NCBI GenBank assembly: GCA_036897095.1 | Contig: JAYMSP010000006.1 | Span: 85,771-149,770 of the forward strand | DNA length: 64,000 bases | Direction: 5' to 3' | DNA from: Plantago elongata | Lineage: Eukaryota; Streptophyta; Magnoliopsida; Lamiales; Plantaginaceae | Part shown: one piece after another, positions 1-12,132 of the stretch | How positions within the stretch are numbered: the stretch's first letter is position 1 | How the letters are laid out: each line of letters opens with the position of its first letter | The notes under the pieces: model-generated | What the model saw: only the letters and a program-made list of their open reading frames with translations | What the model was told of the DNA's origin: nothing | Database searches by the model: none | Position numbers and translations under genes: made by a program

Positions 1-71
1 TATTTCAACTCACAGGATCCCATGATGGGAAAGGAAGATCTGCTGGCGGCGTAGAGTCTACACTGGAGTAA
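1..71 (+). other. Possible last coding exon of a gene cut by the window edge
   Basis: A pyrimidine-containing stretch ending in CAG at 13-15 could be a splice acceptor. In one frame the following bases read SHDGKGRSAGGVESTLE and stop at 69-71. I do not recognise the peptide. It is too short for a domain call, and another frame stops at 52-54. Upstream sequence would be needed to tell whether this is coding. Confidence 0.15.
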
Positions 72-1590
72 GTCTTCTGTACTCATTTTGTATAAGCTCA
101 CCCTCCACTATTATAAAAGGTGCAGATATTGTGACTATTGCTTATTTAGATATAAAAAAAGGTTTTCTTGCACTCTGCTTTTGCAAAATCCTGAAAGAGG
201 TGTGGTAAACCTCTCAAGGAGGATAATTGCATGCTTTTGCAAACAAAAGGAGTCTTATATGTACCTGTGATTCACAAGTAGTTCAATGCCCCCCAACAAA
301 GAGCTGACGGATCTTCGGTTAGATGAATCACCCAAAGAGTTTAACAATATATGATATGGAAAATATAATGGGAGGTGAATATAATTAACTTTCATTGCAA
401 AATGTTTACCATTTGCCGTTTTGGTTGTAGTCAGGACTTTATTCTATTGTAACTATAAAATGAAGCTGACCATTCACTTTCTTCGCAAAACCTTCATCAT
501 GAGCCACTCTTAATGGTAGTCGGGATTTAGTACTACCAAATATAGTACCAGTTAACTCTAAAATGAAACTGAACACTCTTGTGATGTTTCTTGCAACAGT
601 CCTGATGATTTCTCAATCAAAATGATTGTAAGAAGCTCTAATCAGTTCAAGAAGGCGAAGCTTCAAGCCTCACAAAGTGAACCCGAGCTAGATGAATCGC
701 TTCTTGATACTCAGCCCTACCCATGAGTACAAAAGCGAACAGGTGGAACTCTTGTTTTATTCCTCCAGTTACTTATTTGCCGAAACTGAGTGGCAATTTT
801 GCCATAACCAATCCGCTCGTAAGAATGAATACTTTTGATGTGTTGCTTGAAACCCCCTTGTTATAATTATAAACTGCTGTATGGAGATGGATTAAACAGG
901 CATAGTTCTCTCGGAGAATTTTAATTAGAAGAGGTCGGTGTTGATCTTCACTTTCACGTTGTTAGAATGTTTTGGTAGTACTGCAGCCCTCTGGCCAGAT
1001 TACAGCTTTTGCTAGTTCTGAAAGTGAACGCAAAACTAAATTACTACACACTGTATGGTTCGTCTTAGTTCTTGTCATTCCTTTGGATTGAATGTTTGCT
1101 TAAATTAGTTGATAGACTTGGTGCATTGAAGATTGTTACTTTCATGATATGATTGCATTTCACATGTTAACTAAAACCACAATATTGCAAAACTGAACGC
1201 TAACAGTTAAATTTAAACTTATTTGATCCAATTTACGAAGCAAAAAGTATATTGTTAGTGAGATTTCTTGAACGTCAGTGTCCCCGGACCAATTTGGACC
1301 TCTTAAGGAGCTTCCTAGCAAACCCCACCGGGCATCAGAGTGCGTTCAATCTCTACAAATATATCTGGCTACAGTGCATGATCAAACATGTTCCAAAGCT
1401 AAAAGATAAACGTCTCATTATTATATATGGCCGGTGATGAAAACAAGTTCTATACCCACTGTAACATATACTTTATTTTAGAAATGTAGTAATAAAACTA
1501 TTCAAAGGAGCATTTTATAAATCAACTATAAAATCACAACATAGATGCATCAAACGGTACAGATATTAATTGTTGAATGCAAGTTCATTT
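72..1590. other. Intergenic, no gene seen
   Basis: About 1.5 kb of AT-rich sequence with only short, unrecognisable open frames. It may include the 3' UTR of a gene ending at the left edge. No repeat, TIR or RNA gene was recognised. Confidence 0.4.
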
Positions 1591-2501
1591 TCATGTGTTT
1601 TTTTCTGCAATCAGAAGCTTAGTTCTACCATAGAATTCATCATCCCTTTTGACAATATTTGTCTCGATTATGGCCTTTCTCTTGAGGATGATTGTGTCAG
1701 TTAACTTTTGTTGTGACCTGCTAAACTCAAGAAGACAACCATAGGTACGATCCTGCACTCCAACAAAAAGGGATTCGGTATCTGGACTGAATGACATGCC
1801 AGATATGTCATGTGTCACCAAAGAAATCAATTTCCTGCTTTTCGTGTTTCCTCATACCCACTTTGGACATAAAAAACATGGACAAAATCTGCAGGTTCTG
1901 CCATCGCCATGAACCTTCCATCAGATGTGTAGCGGATAGAGCGGATGGAACCAAGGTTGCCTTCAAAGCAGTAACTGACTTGGAAAGGTTTCATACATCC
2001 CAAATCCGGCATGTTTTGTCCTGGTTCCCTGTAGCAAAAGTTAGGCCATACGGGTGCCAGGCAGATGCAAATGAGTAGTCAAGGTGTCCACGCAAAGATA
2101 CAATTGGCTGCAGAAATGGATATCAGGGAACAAATTCAGTATAATGTAATCTGCATAAAGACCACTTGCATCTCTATCTTATACAAGCAACTTTCCACTC
2201 TTAGAACCAACCAATATGGCATCTGGATCATCTCCAACAATTATCATAAAGCTTACCATCAGGACTTACAGAAGTATGCTGCAAGCACAAACCGTTGAAT
2301 CGGGAAAAAAGAAAACAGTTCAGTAACAGACCAGGCAAATCTAGAGGGAAACAAACATAAGCAAATAAGCAATATCTAATCTTGGCCTGATTCCCAAATG
2401 GAACTTTTTTTCTCTGATATGTGCAGTAGGTGCACATCAGAATTACTAACCTCAGTAGGTGCTACATGCCCAGATAAATTGAGCACTTCACACTTCAGAC
2501 T
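1591..2501 (-). pseudogene. Decayed WD40-repeat gene (C2A9.03-like family), 3' half only
   Basis: Read on the minus strand, four blocks match the conserved plant family annotated as uncharacterised WD repeat protein C2A9.03-like. At 2501-2451 the block reads SLKCEVLNLSGHVAPTE with a GT donor. Near 2290 it reads HTSVSPDGKL after an AG acceptor. At about 2110-1990 it reads GHLDYSFASAWHP and then ATGNQDKTCRIWDV. At 1960-1600 it reads GSIRSIRYTSDGRFMAMAEP, FVHVF, SGYEE and GMSFSPDTESLFVGV. Damage is extensive: a frameshift after SPDGKL, a stop directly after RIWDV where the family has Arg, a frameshift before GNLGS, and one or more around the QEIDFFGD motif. A trace of an intron remains between the second and third blocks, so this is a decayed gene copy, not a processed one. 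The exons normally between the first two blocks are absent. Confidence 0.8.
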
Positions 2502-2850
2502 GCGTGCATGTCAGCGATGACCAATGCACAACTGAGAAATGTGACATAAAGTAAACATATCATGCTTTGATGTAGCCCATAACAAATTTCTTTCTCAACT
2601 GCATCAAAGCAGTAAATTCGTATGTAAGCAATCTGCTCCAACTTTAACCTATCTGAACTTAAATACTAAAATGATACTGCTAATCATGAATTCGCATGCA
2701 AAACAACATATAAAAGAAACTAAAGTCTGTAAAATCGAACAATGCATGCACATTTATGACCTGAAAATGCAAAATTGTAGACTTCACAGATCTTGAATTC
2801 CGTCTAATCTGAGTGTCCCTTCTCGGTATTATTGCATTCCTAGCCATAAT
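2502..2850. other. Intergenic, no gene seen
   Basis: About 350 bases that may once have held 5' exons of the WD40 pseudogene. I could not recognise further family motifs here. Confidence 0.35.
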
Positions 2851-4250
2851 TTGAAAGAAGGTAGTTGGGATTCGTTTTATTCCAAAGGATTACCGCTCTA
2901 ATAACGAAATTGGCTAGAGTTCGCCAAATAATATTTTATTTACTTCAATTATTTTAATTTTAGGCATTAGGATCTTTTGGAATATTCTTAGAGTGAGAGA
3001 TCTAGAGTAATAATGAAATCATTAAATTTCTCTAAGATGATAAGACAGGTAGATCTTTATTTAATTCTAAAAATGTATTTCAATTATTTCTTAACTTTAG
3101 AACTCTTGACTACCTGAAATAACCTGTCAGGTAAGTATAAATAGTACCTACGACAGACTTAACCCTAATTTATGAGTTTATTAATAAAGAAGGATCATTC
3201 CACCGAATCATCGCTTTGCGTGCACCGACTAGGTCAACACATATTCGCGAAACTACCCCTTTAATGGGCGAACCCGTTCTTAGGAACACCAAATCCGCCA
3301 CTACCATGGCGAAAGGTTTGGTAATCCGCATCTTGGATTACTATCAAAAAGTTACATCCCAACATATGGTATCAAAGCAGGACGATACATCGGGAGCGTC
3401 ACCATCACCAACGGTGAGGAGGTGTGTTTCGAAGATGGAGGATGATGTCCAAGACATTCGTGCTATATTGGCACGAATATTGGAGATTGATGGCGGGAAG
3501 AAGAGTTGGCGGTTGCGCAGCTTGAGGAGAGGACATGACGTGCGGCGCTAAGGGCAAGGGAGAAGAGGTGTCGCGAAGAGGAGGAGAACCAGGAACGAGT
3601 TGAAAGGGAGAAGGAGTCGAAAAGGGGTTCGAAGGAGAAGCAGGCGGTGAGGAGGAGAAGGGGATCGATTACGACGAAAGAAGAGTTTGGGAAGGGAGAC
3701 GGCGGCATTAAAGCGAAAAGAGGTGAGGGTTCGACGGAGGTGGGTAGGGCGGTATGGCGCGATACGCGTGGGAAGAATGAGGAAAGGGAGGCGGCCATGG
3801 AAGTCAATGGGAAGGGTATAGTCGAGGAGAAGGAGGAGGTGCAGAACGACGGGGAAGAAAGAGGAGGAGGAGGAGAAGAAGGAGAAGAAGAAGAACGATG
3901 GAGGAGCAGCCAAAGAGGGAGAAGGAGGCAGTGCGCATGGCGCCATCGGGAGCACATGCAGGCGCGTGAAAGCCACACGTCCGGTACTCGAGAAGATGCG
4001 CCCGCTCGTGTTGGCGCGTAGGAGAGAGGAATGGCGCGTGGAGGTGGACGGAGCGGAGAAGATAACTCCAAGGTATCATGGTCCGATGAAGAGGGCGACG
4101 GAAAGGGTCAAGGAGGATATGAGGAACCAAGGGGTGAATAATTCAAGAAATGGAGGTTCCTAGGAGATATGGGGGCGGGCAGATGCTTGCAGGTTCGAGT
4201 GGTGGCTCTTCGATGGGTCTAGAGAGCGGAAGAGGAACCGTAGAAGTTTG
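2850..4250 (+). mobile_element. LTR retrotransposon remnant: 5' LTR end, primer-binding site and gag-like region
   Basis: A TATAAATAG box lies at 3136-3144, followed by a poly(A)-like AATAAAG near 3184. The LTR appears to end in CA just before TGGTATCAAAGC at 3367-3378, one base from the usual plant primer-binding site complementary to initiator Met-tRNA (TGGTATCAGAGC). The LTR start was not pinned; 2850 is an estimate. Downstream is a strongly purine-rich, Glu/Arg/Lys-rich coiled-coil-like coding region resembling the N-terminal part of a plant gag. The frame at 3366-3535 (including SKMEDDVQDIRAILARI) meets an in-frame stop at about 3537 and then continues as a charged region. No protease, reverse transcriptase or integrase and no 3' LTR were seen, so this is a truncated or gag-only non-autonomous element. 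Confidence 0.6.
3367..3378 (+). promoter_or_regulatory. Retrotransposon primer-binding site (Met-tRNA type)
   Basis: TGGTATCAAAGC differs at one position from the canonical plant PBS. It sits just downstream of the presumed CA end of the LTR and ahead of the gag-like frame. Confidence 0.6.
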
Positions 4251-4334
4251 GCTTTCAAGAGGATTTATTAGTTTATTCAGACAACCATAGTAAACGTATA
4301 ATGACTACGATCACCAACTTTGTTGCCGATTCAT

Positions 4335-4337
<3 letters not shown>

Positions 4338-4405
<68 letters not shown>
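4338..4405. repeat. Compound microsatellite (TA)n-(CA)n
   Basis: An uninterrupted TA run of about 48 bases is followed directly by about 20 bases of AC. Open frames across it encode only Tyr-Ile or Thr-His runs and are artefacts. Confidence 0.95.
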
Positions 4406-4950
4406 TACAAAACACCATTCAATGTGTTATTCCAAAAGCTAATTAATAATGAGGTCGACCCCTTTTTCTTCACAAAGAACATGGCAGATCTGACACTAGT
4501 TTTGTCAGATACAACAACAAAACTAGTACTTTGATGGTAGATGACAAATCATTAGTAATGACAGAGAAACATGTAAAAAACTGGTTTGGCATAACTGATG
4601 GCGAGGTCAAGCTTGAACTGAAAAAAGGAATGATGGTTCAGAACGAGAAGTTCGTAAATGACAACTATCTAGTAGTGAAGAAAGCCAAACAAAACAAATC
4701 TGCTAGGCCAAAGTTGACATCATCAATGATACATGAAAGGCTTGAAAAACTTAAAGACAATAAAGAGGTTAGTCTAGTTTCATGTATGTTGTAGATTATG
4801 GTTTTATGGCTTCTTTTATGCTAGTTTCATGTTGATTTTAACTAGTTTCATGTACAGTAACTTGCAGGTCAACTAGATGAATTTGCAGCTAATACAGTAC
4901 TATGGATTATAGTTGAAGGTTTGCTTAACAACAAGGTAGAATTCTTAGCC
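4406..4950 (+). other. Unrecognised open frame, probably decayed coding sequence
   Basis: The frame at 4531-4794 encodes 87 residues, rich in Lys, including HVKNWFGITDGEVKL and RPKLTSSMIHERLEKL. After a possible GT donor at 4769 and an AG acceptor near 4867, the peptide QLDEFAANTVLWIIVEGLL can be read, but the splice does not keep frame. The local composition is more coding-like than its flanks, and such fragments are common in transposon-derived plant genes. I cannot name a family. No catalytic motif is visible. Confidence 0.25.
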
Positions 4951-6286
4951 ACCTGAGTTCATCACTGTGTACCACTGATGAATCACACTTAGGATATATC
5001 TTGATGTTGTTGGTAAATATATATATGTAATTTTTTTTAAAAATGGAAAAACTTCAAATTATAATATCTTTTTCGAAATGATCAATAAAGTAGTTTTATC
5101 GATCGACGCTTGATTGAATCACTCTATAAAGTTTTAGTCACTAACTACTCCATTATAGTTTTAGCCAAACCATGACAATGAGCACCTGAAACACCATAAT
5201 GAGTCCTCCATAGCATGAAAAAAATTATTGGTAAAACAAAAACCAACACACAATTTATGAAGCATAATTCTCATACATTTGTAGTATATACAATAAAGTT
5301 GTTTTGTTTGGCTCATGATGTTATCAAAAGTGAGCCTTATGCGGAATACATATATTGTTTGATATATGTGAAGTTTTGAAATTTTGGGATAATTCGAATT
5401 CTCTTGAACTAAAAAATGTCAAATAATGTGTGTTAGTTTTATATTATCAATAATCATTTTTAATCAGTTTTCATTATCTCCAATTCGAAACCCTAACCCT
5501 ACCCACTTTCCCACTTTCTTCCATCAGCCTCTTCGTTCTAGTCGACTTCTTCAGCGTTTCGTCCCTCTACTTCGAGACAAAGTTCACTTCTCTTTGAATT
5601 GGATTAAAGCCTTTCCCACTTACATATATCCGGATTATGTTATCGGTGAAGATTATTATATATATAGAATGAGTCTAAGGCGGGGACATATCAAAATACT
5701 AACTGTTGTAAAGTTGTCGATCAAAATACTTTGACTCGTACAACACTATATGGGGTTCAGATGTGGTAGCCGAAGCAATGAAGAACAATCAGAGAATAAC
5801 ATGAAATATAATCGTTTTGGAGTATTTCAATTGGCATTTTGAGGAATTTCTATCATCATATGGCCGATATGTGGCAGATAGTATGAGTCAATGTCAGATT
5901 CTGGGCGATGAGGATTTAGACTGAGGTTTAGTTAAGGTCTTGGGAGACAATTACCTACTGAGGATTTTTGTCGGTGCTCGCGTCTCGTTCCAGGAGCAGC
6001 AATTCAACGTCTAGAGCTTATCAGATTTCCCGGCCTGGTTGTTGTTGTTGGAAATTATGAAGAAAAAATGAAGTAAATAATGCCTTGAGAGGTGTATTTA
6101 CACTGAGACAATTTCTTAATCATTTGTTAATTAAGAGAATATAATATATATTCATAAGAAACTTTGTAAAAGCTTCGAATCGATATTGTCTACCCAAATT
6201 GACCTTGGGTTAGTGAGTAATAAATGCTTAAAGTAAGAAGGTGTAGTGGTTTTTTACCACATTGCTTGAGAGCAAGGTTTATATTT
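4951..6286. other. Intergenic, no gene seen
   Basis: AT-rich sequence. A C-rich patch at 5480-5580 starting with a telo-box-like AAACCCTAACCCT looks like a plant 5' UTR, but no credible coding exon follows. No TIRs were found. Confidence 0.35.
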
Positions 6287-6288
6287 TA

Positions 6289-6473
6289 CTCCCTCCGTCC
6301 CAGAACAAATGTCATATATTCCTTTTATATCTGTACCACTACAAATATTTTTTTTTCTATTTTTGGCAACATTTTCAACCCAACCACGTGTCTTTGTCTT
6401 TCAATATTTTACACTGCATATTAAACTCCGTGCCCAAAAAGTAAAGTGTCATTTTGTTCTGGGACGGAGGGAG
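6289..6473. mobile_element. Intact Stowaway-type MITE (185 bp)
   Basis: Terminal inverted repeats begin CTCCCTCCGTCCCAGAACAA at the left end, and the right end is the reverse complement of the same sequence (TTGTTCTGGGACGGAGGGAG). TA dinucleotides flank both ends (6287-6288 and 6474-6475), the target duplication expected of Tc1/mariner-mobilised Stowaway elements. There is no coding capacity; open frames inside are chance. Confidence 0.93.
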
Positions 6474-6475
6474 TA

Positions 6476-8460
6476 ATAGTTACTTCTTGGTGTCCAAGTT
6501 GTGTAGTTAGATGAGTTGAGTGCAAATTCTGGCCAGATTTGTATGCGAAATTAGTTGACTAGTCTGTGAGTGGGTGCGTGCAACTCTTATACACGATTGG
6601 TGAATCGAACCAAACTCAAATAGGTTAGCCCTTATGAGCTAAGTTGTTGTTGGTTCAACTTCTTCCACCTTCTAGAAGTTTTGCTTCAAATTGAAGTTGT
6701 AACTCATGTGAGTTACATGTATTCAATTTGATATTTGTTGCTCCATAAGTAACAACATCATTACTCTTGTGAAGTAGTGAAGGTAGTGGAGCATAAGTTA
6801 CAAAATATTTTGTAATGAATTGGTGTAATGCAGAATGTTACATTCTCAATTCATCGACTATAAAAGGGTCTCATTTGTCTTGGAACAGAGTAGAAGAAAC
6901 CCTCTATCTTCCCTTTCGTATAATATGGACTTCAGTTTTGTTTGCCATGAACATCTAGTGCATCTAGTTGTTAAGGTTCGACCGTTGTATTATGGAAAAC
7001 AAGCGTTCAGCGATACCTCAAGTACCGTAGTGAGGGGACCGTAATTGTTTTAAGAAGAATGTACAGTCGCTTGACTCGAATTTTTATTTGGCTAAAGGGA
7101 TGATTCAATTAACGTTTTTTCTCTATATATTTTAATTCATTTTATATACACTTATATCTTCAATTTACTCCAATCAGGTGCAACAGTTGTGTGATTCTCA
7201 GTTCTCGCCTTCTAAGTTGAGAGTTCTCTGATCTTGAATGGAAAAAATTTGAGTGTACAAGTCTGTGATGCAAGACGTATCAACGGAGTTTTGAAGTGAA
7301 AGACTTTTTAGCTTTATATTGTTATTATGGTTGTCATTTGAATATTTGGATATGCACTCTAGGCTTTATTGCTTCCATGGATTATTGGACACGAGTTCGG
7401 TGGGCATCTATTTTATTTCACTTGTGTTCCATATGTAGTATTACTATTATTCGATTATTTGATGTTGAATCTCATGATCCTGGATAAAATTTAAAAAAAA
7501 TCATCTTTAATCCAAACTGTAATTAGACGAACGGGTAAAACAACAAAATAGATGTTTCCAAGTATCTGCTTGTATTGTTGTTATATTGTATGCAATCGAT
7601 CAGTTGAGCCAAAAGATCACACGGGAATATTAGCAATCAGTAAAATTTTGATCGTCGGATTACTCAATTCATCACCATTACACCCAATTCATCTTTTTGA
7701 TCAGTGAACTCTCATGAATTTGACAATAACAATACATACTTCGATGAATTTGTAATCGATTATCATGTAACGTAACTGAGTAGATGTTGTTTTGCATAGA
7801 TATTAACCATGATCATATAGTGCACGATCTACGAAAGACGATGTATTGAAAAAATAACGTAAATGTTATTATTATTACTGAGAACATGAAATGTTTATTT
7901 AAGGGTATTCATATTATTCATAAATTGATAAATATTTAGTTTATGAAAGAGTATGCATTTTTCATTCTTAATAAAATAATACGATCTATGCCAAAATTAT
8001 AAATATATAATATTCGATTATATTTTGGGAACCCATTTTTATATTTTGTTAGAATTTTGAAGTAGGAGATACAAGCATTACTCAGAAAGTGTCCATTAAG
8101 TTTACTTTCAACATTATTGTTGTAATATTGACAATACTTTGTAAGAAAGGACACTTTTAATTATAAAAGTGGCAAACTTGTTAAGCACTGATAATACTCT
8201 TCGTGACATAACTATGTGCAATTTTTATAGATTAATTCACAATTGATTCAATTAGCATTTTCATCTCTAATCATTAGTGTTTTATAATATTACTTTTCTC
8301 AATTCAACTCGATATACATTACAAAGTGACAAATTGAGTAACTTATCCGTCTCAAAAGATTTTATAGATAGATTTCCGAAAATAAAATTGGGTACAAGAA
8401 AGTTGCACCTAGTTACCAATGTCATTATGTCAACATATATATTAGGAACAAAACTCTTTT
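6476..8460. other. Intergenic, no gene seen
   Basis: About 2 kb without a recognisable gene or intact repeat. Several 60-80 residue open frames show no family motif or coding composition. The right end (from about 8460) becomes CT-rich and probably enters the leader of the RCC1 gene. Confidence 0.35.
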
Positions 8461-9372
8461 TCTTCTATTCTTCTCCTTCTTCTTCTCTCTCAAAAGAGAT
8501 TCTTGAGCAGGTGAAAATCCCATGAGAAAACCCTTGTTCAATTACGATTCTCAGCTGAACTAATCAATCTTATCTGGGTTGCACTAATTTTCCTTACAAC
8601 ACAGAGAAATTCAATTTGAGTAATTTGTTCTTGATCACACTTGTAATTTTTGCTGAATTCTCGGGTACCTGATTCTTCGGTCCCTTTTGTATAATGCTTG
8701 ATTCGTTTCTGCTTTATCTGTCTTGTAACTTGCTGATCATCCACCGGTGTGTATCTGAATATACTCTGTTTCTCAAAGTGTGAAAAAGGTTCCTTTTTTA
8801 CTGTTAAAAACTTGCGCTTGCTTTATTACATGGTGAATTTATTGATCAATTGTTTGGTGATCGGTTCTTGAGCTTAAAAAACTGAGGCCTTTTAGCTGAT
8901 TTCGTGTGCCTGGGTTAAAAAAAATTGGGTATTTTTGTGCTTTCCCTTTGTCTCTATTCAGACTATGTGATCATTAATCTCGCTACTCTGTTTGGTGTGC
9001 CGAATTTTATTTCTGGCTCCGATCCTGATAGACGGAACTCGGAATGCTAGTAGTTACTATACTGGACTGTCTTAGGTTGTTTAGTATAGAGTTTTAGTTT
9101 GGTTGAAATATAGATGATGCTTTGTACCAAGTAAGTACTGTGATTGCTTCCATGGTGATTCTTTGCACAATGCAGTTTGCAATTTGGTATCTTGATAATA
9201 TATTGGGACTTTTTAACTATTTTTAGCTTGATACAGTTTATAATTTTGGAAGATATTAATCCGAATAGTGAGGATACTGATCCAGACAATATGACATTGT
9301 ATTTGAAAGAGAATGCTAATATATTCTTATGATTTTTTTCTGCAAATTAAGCTGTTAACATCAGTTGTGCTC
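8460..9372 (+). promoter_or_regulatory. Probable promoter, leader and leader intron of the RCC1-repeat gene
   Basis: A CT-rich tract at 8455-8495 typical of plant leaders is followed by a GAGCAG/GTGAAA donor-like site near 8510 and a long T-rich stretch. Acceptor-like AG sites occur just before the ATG at 9373. This suggests one leader intron of about 0.85 kb. Transcript data would be needed to fix the start. Confidence 0.4.
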
Positions 9373-11822
9373 ATGGATGCCACTAGTAGTGGAACCTCAA
9401 GCATTCAGTACCATGAAAGTGCGAATCAGGCGGTAGCCTCGATTACCCATCATCCGGCACCATGTGAGAAACGTGTTTGTTTTGGAAATGCAAGCCCCGG
9501 AGAGTTTCCGTTGTCTGATAAACCATATATTCTTCTTCATGTTCTTACTGTCTCTAATCTGGACCCACAAGATCTTGCAAAACTTGAGGTGAATGTCTTT
9601 TGTTATATGATGATACTCATAAAGGGATTTACTGAAACTAAGGATGTTGGATTGGTTTTGCTGCTGACGTTAGTGTTATGTGTTTTCCAGGCCACCTGTT
9701 CCTTCTTTCGGCAGCCTGCAAATTTACCCCCTGACTATGGGCTATCATTAGCTGAGCTTGCGAGTCTTGACATGTGCGAGTACAGAACGGCGTTCAAAGC
9801 AATGACGGTTGGACAAAAACAAGATTTGAAGCAAAGATGTGGTGGCTCTTGGAAACTAGTGTTGAGGTACTTGCTTAGTGGTGAAGCGTGTTCTAGGCGG
9901 GGGAAATCACAGGCCATAGCTGCACCTGGTCATAGTGTTGTTCTGACTTCCAAAGGAGATGTATATTCATTCGGCTGTAACAAATTGGGACAGCTAGGAC
10001 ATGGAACAACAAATGATGAGCCACGTCCTCAGCTAATTAGGTACCAAATTTACTGCTCGGACTCAAGTCCTGTTTTCAAGAATTTATTCAAAACCTCCAC
10101 CATTTTTATTGCAATGTTTTGGAAATTTATTTGGAAAATGATTTGAATAGTTTCTCAATCGCAAGCAATTTTCTTTTCACTGTTGAAATCTGCTGTTAAG
10201 TGAAAAATTGGGAGCTTAGTATCTGTTCCACTATTTTCTTTAAAGACGGATGGTTTCCGATCGAATTTAATTGTAGTACTTTACATATGTAGATCGCTGC
10301 AAGGCCTCCGCATCATTCATGCAACTGCAGGTCCTGGTCGGACAATACTAGTTAGTGACAATGGAGGGGTTTATGCCACGGGACTAGATTCGTTTGGTGA
10401 CGTGGAACATCTAAATATATTTGAGGCACCGGATCATTTCACGGATATGCTGTCAATTACCCCTCGGCGAATTGAGTCGTTGAAAGATATTTTTGTGGTA
10501 CAAGCTGTTATAGGGAACTTATTTGTAGCCGTATTGTCAAGAGAAGGCAGGGTTTACACATTTTCATGGGGAGACAGCGAAAAACTTGGCCATCAGTCGA
10601 ACCCAGACGATCGTGAACCCCGACCATTGTTGGGAGCACTTGAAAATTCACTTGTTGTTCAGATTGCGGCAGGATACTGCTTTCTTCTTGCTCTGGCCTT
10701 CGAATCTGGTCGAATGTTAGCCCATCTCCTTTTCTTTTTAATTTGCATTACAGCATCGCTTATTAAGACAATCTTTTCCGACATGTATGGCGGCTAATCA
10801 GTTTACAATTTGAAAAACTTTACATGCTTTTGGAAATGGCCACTGTCTAAATACCAGGCCTATCCCATAAAAACAATATTCTTTTACTTTCAAAGCTTTG
10901 CGCTTGCAATTGATGCTTTTGCTTCTGTTTTTCTCCAAATAAACTTACGGAAGATGATTTTCTGAAAGAGCTTTTGATAAACATTACTTTACAAAAATGA
11001 ATGTTTATTCTGCTGTCCTCATTGTAATTTGTATGTTTGGTTTTGTTTCTACTTATTTTCTTGAATTAATGCACAATAATACGCTCATATATTTTGATTT
11101 ATAGGTCAGTGTACTCTGTCGGCTGTGGATTAGGTGGAAAGCTGGGAAATGGCACCACAACAAATGAAAAGCAGCTCAGATTAGTTGAACAGTTCAAATT
11201 ATTGAATCTGGAACCTATAGCAGTTGCAGCAGGTCCTTGGCATGCTGCAGTTCTTGGAAAGGATGGAAGACTATGCACGTGGGGTTGGGGAAGACTCGGT
11301 TGTTTAGGTCATGGGAATGAAGATAATCAAACAGTACCGATGGTAGTTGAGGCATTGAGCAATATCAAAGCTGTTCATGTCACTGCAGGATTCCACTCAA
11401 CCTTTGTGGTCTCAGATAATGGTGATGTTTATTCATTCGGGTGTAATATACTCAATGATCTTGGACACAACAACGATGGTGATGGTCATGACGATACTGA
11501 TGATGAAGAGGTTTGTTCTTTACTCTGGTCTCCTTTCTGTTTTACTTATTTCCAAACTTATGGTCTTTGGTGTATATTGTAGGATAATATAGCAGTGAGC
11601 ATCTCAACCCCCACTCTTGTGGCCTCACTGAAAGAGCTGAATGAAAAGATTGTGCAGATAGGAATAACGAACTCTGTCTGCTGGAAAGGTCACAATTTTG
11701 CACTTACTGAATCAAATAAGCTCTATGCGTTTGGATTTCGGGGCATGGGACAGATTTGTGTCAATCTTGAAGACCATGCTATCACCAAAAATCCTAAGCA
11801 ACTTAAAATTGATCTGAGTTGA
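9373..11822 (+). CDS. RCC1-repeat (regulator of chromosome condensation-like) protein, 540 aa, five coding exons
   Basis: Exons at 9373-9588, 9691-10040, 10293-10708, 11110-11510 and 11583-11822 join in frame to 541 codons including the stop. The N-terminus (MDATSSGTSS...) carries a short F-box-like segment around residues 50-80 (LDPQDLAKLEATCSFFRQ), followed by RCC1 repeats from about residue 150 to the end. Blade motifs are clear: VYSFGCNKLGQLGHG, VYTFSWGDSEKLGH, VYSVGCGLGGKLGNG and LCTWGWGRLGCLGHG. RCC1 repeats fold as a seven-blade propeller. In plants these proteins serve in diverse signalling roles, and Ran exchange activity cannot be assumed. The start matches the conserved MDAT N-terminus of plant homologues. 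The fourth exon uses the second of two closely spaced AGs, the only one that keeps the frame. Its 3' end faces CCT5. Confidence 0.92.
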
Positions 11823-12132
11823 CTGGATGAAGGCCGTTTACCGTGCTCTTGTAAATGATTAAGGATCTCATTTTATCTTCTTTTGAAGTTATTATGATGT
11901 TCAGTTACAGTCAATAGGAACATCAATGTGAAAAGATTAGGATCTGAAACTTTTAGAAATATTCATAGATTTTTGCTTCACCTGGTATAAATTATGACCG
12001 AGACTGTTTTAGATACATTGGCAAGTCCTACGTCTGGTGCAGGTATTGTTGCTCGAGGAGTAACAGACTGATATAATATAGATATGTTTGGAACATTATA
12101 CGTGGCATATTTTGCATCTCGGAGCTCTGAAT

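Noticed and set aside
3463-4130. Minus-strand open frames of 108-202 residues rich in Ser, Pro and Leu
   Set aside because: They are the antisense of the purine-rich gag-like region. Their composition is explained by the CT-rich complement, and no domain is visible.
4273-4534. Open frames encoding long Tyr-Ile and Thr-His runs
   Set aside because: They are translations of the TA/CA microsatellite.
5426-5734. 102-residue frame after a telo-box and CT-rich, 5' UTR-like patch
   Set aside because: No family motif and no convincing splice continuation. The downstream sequence is not coding-like.
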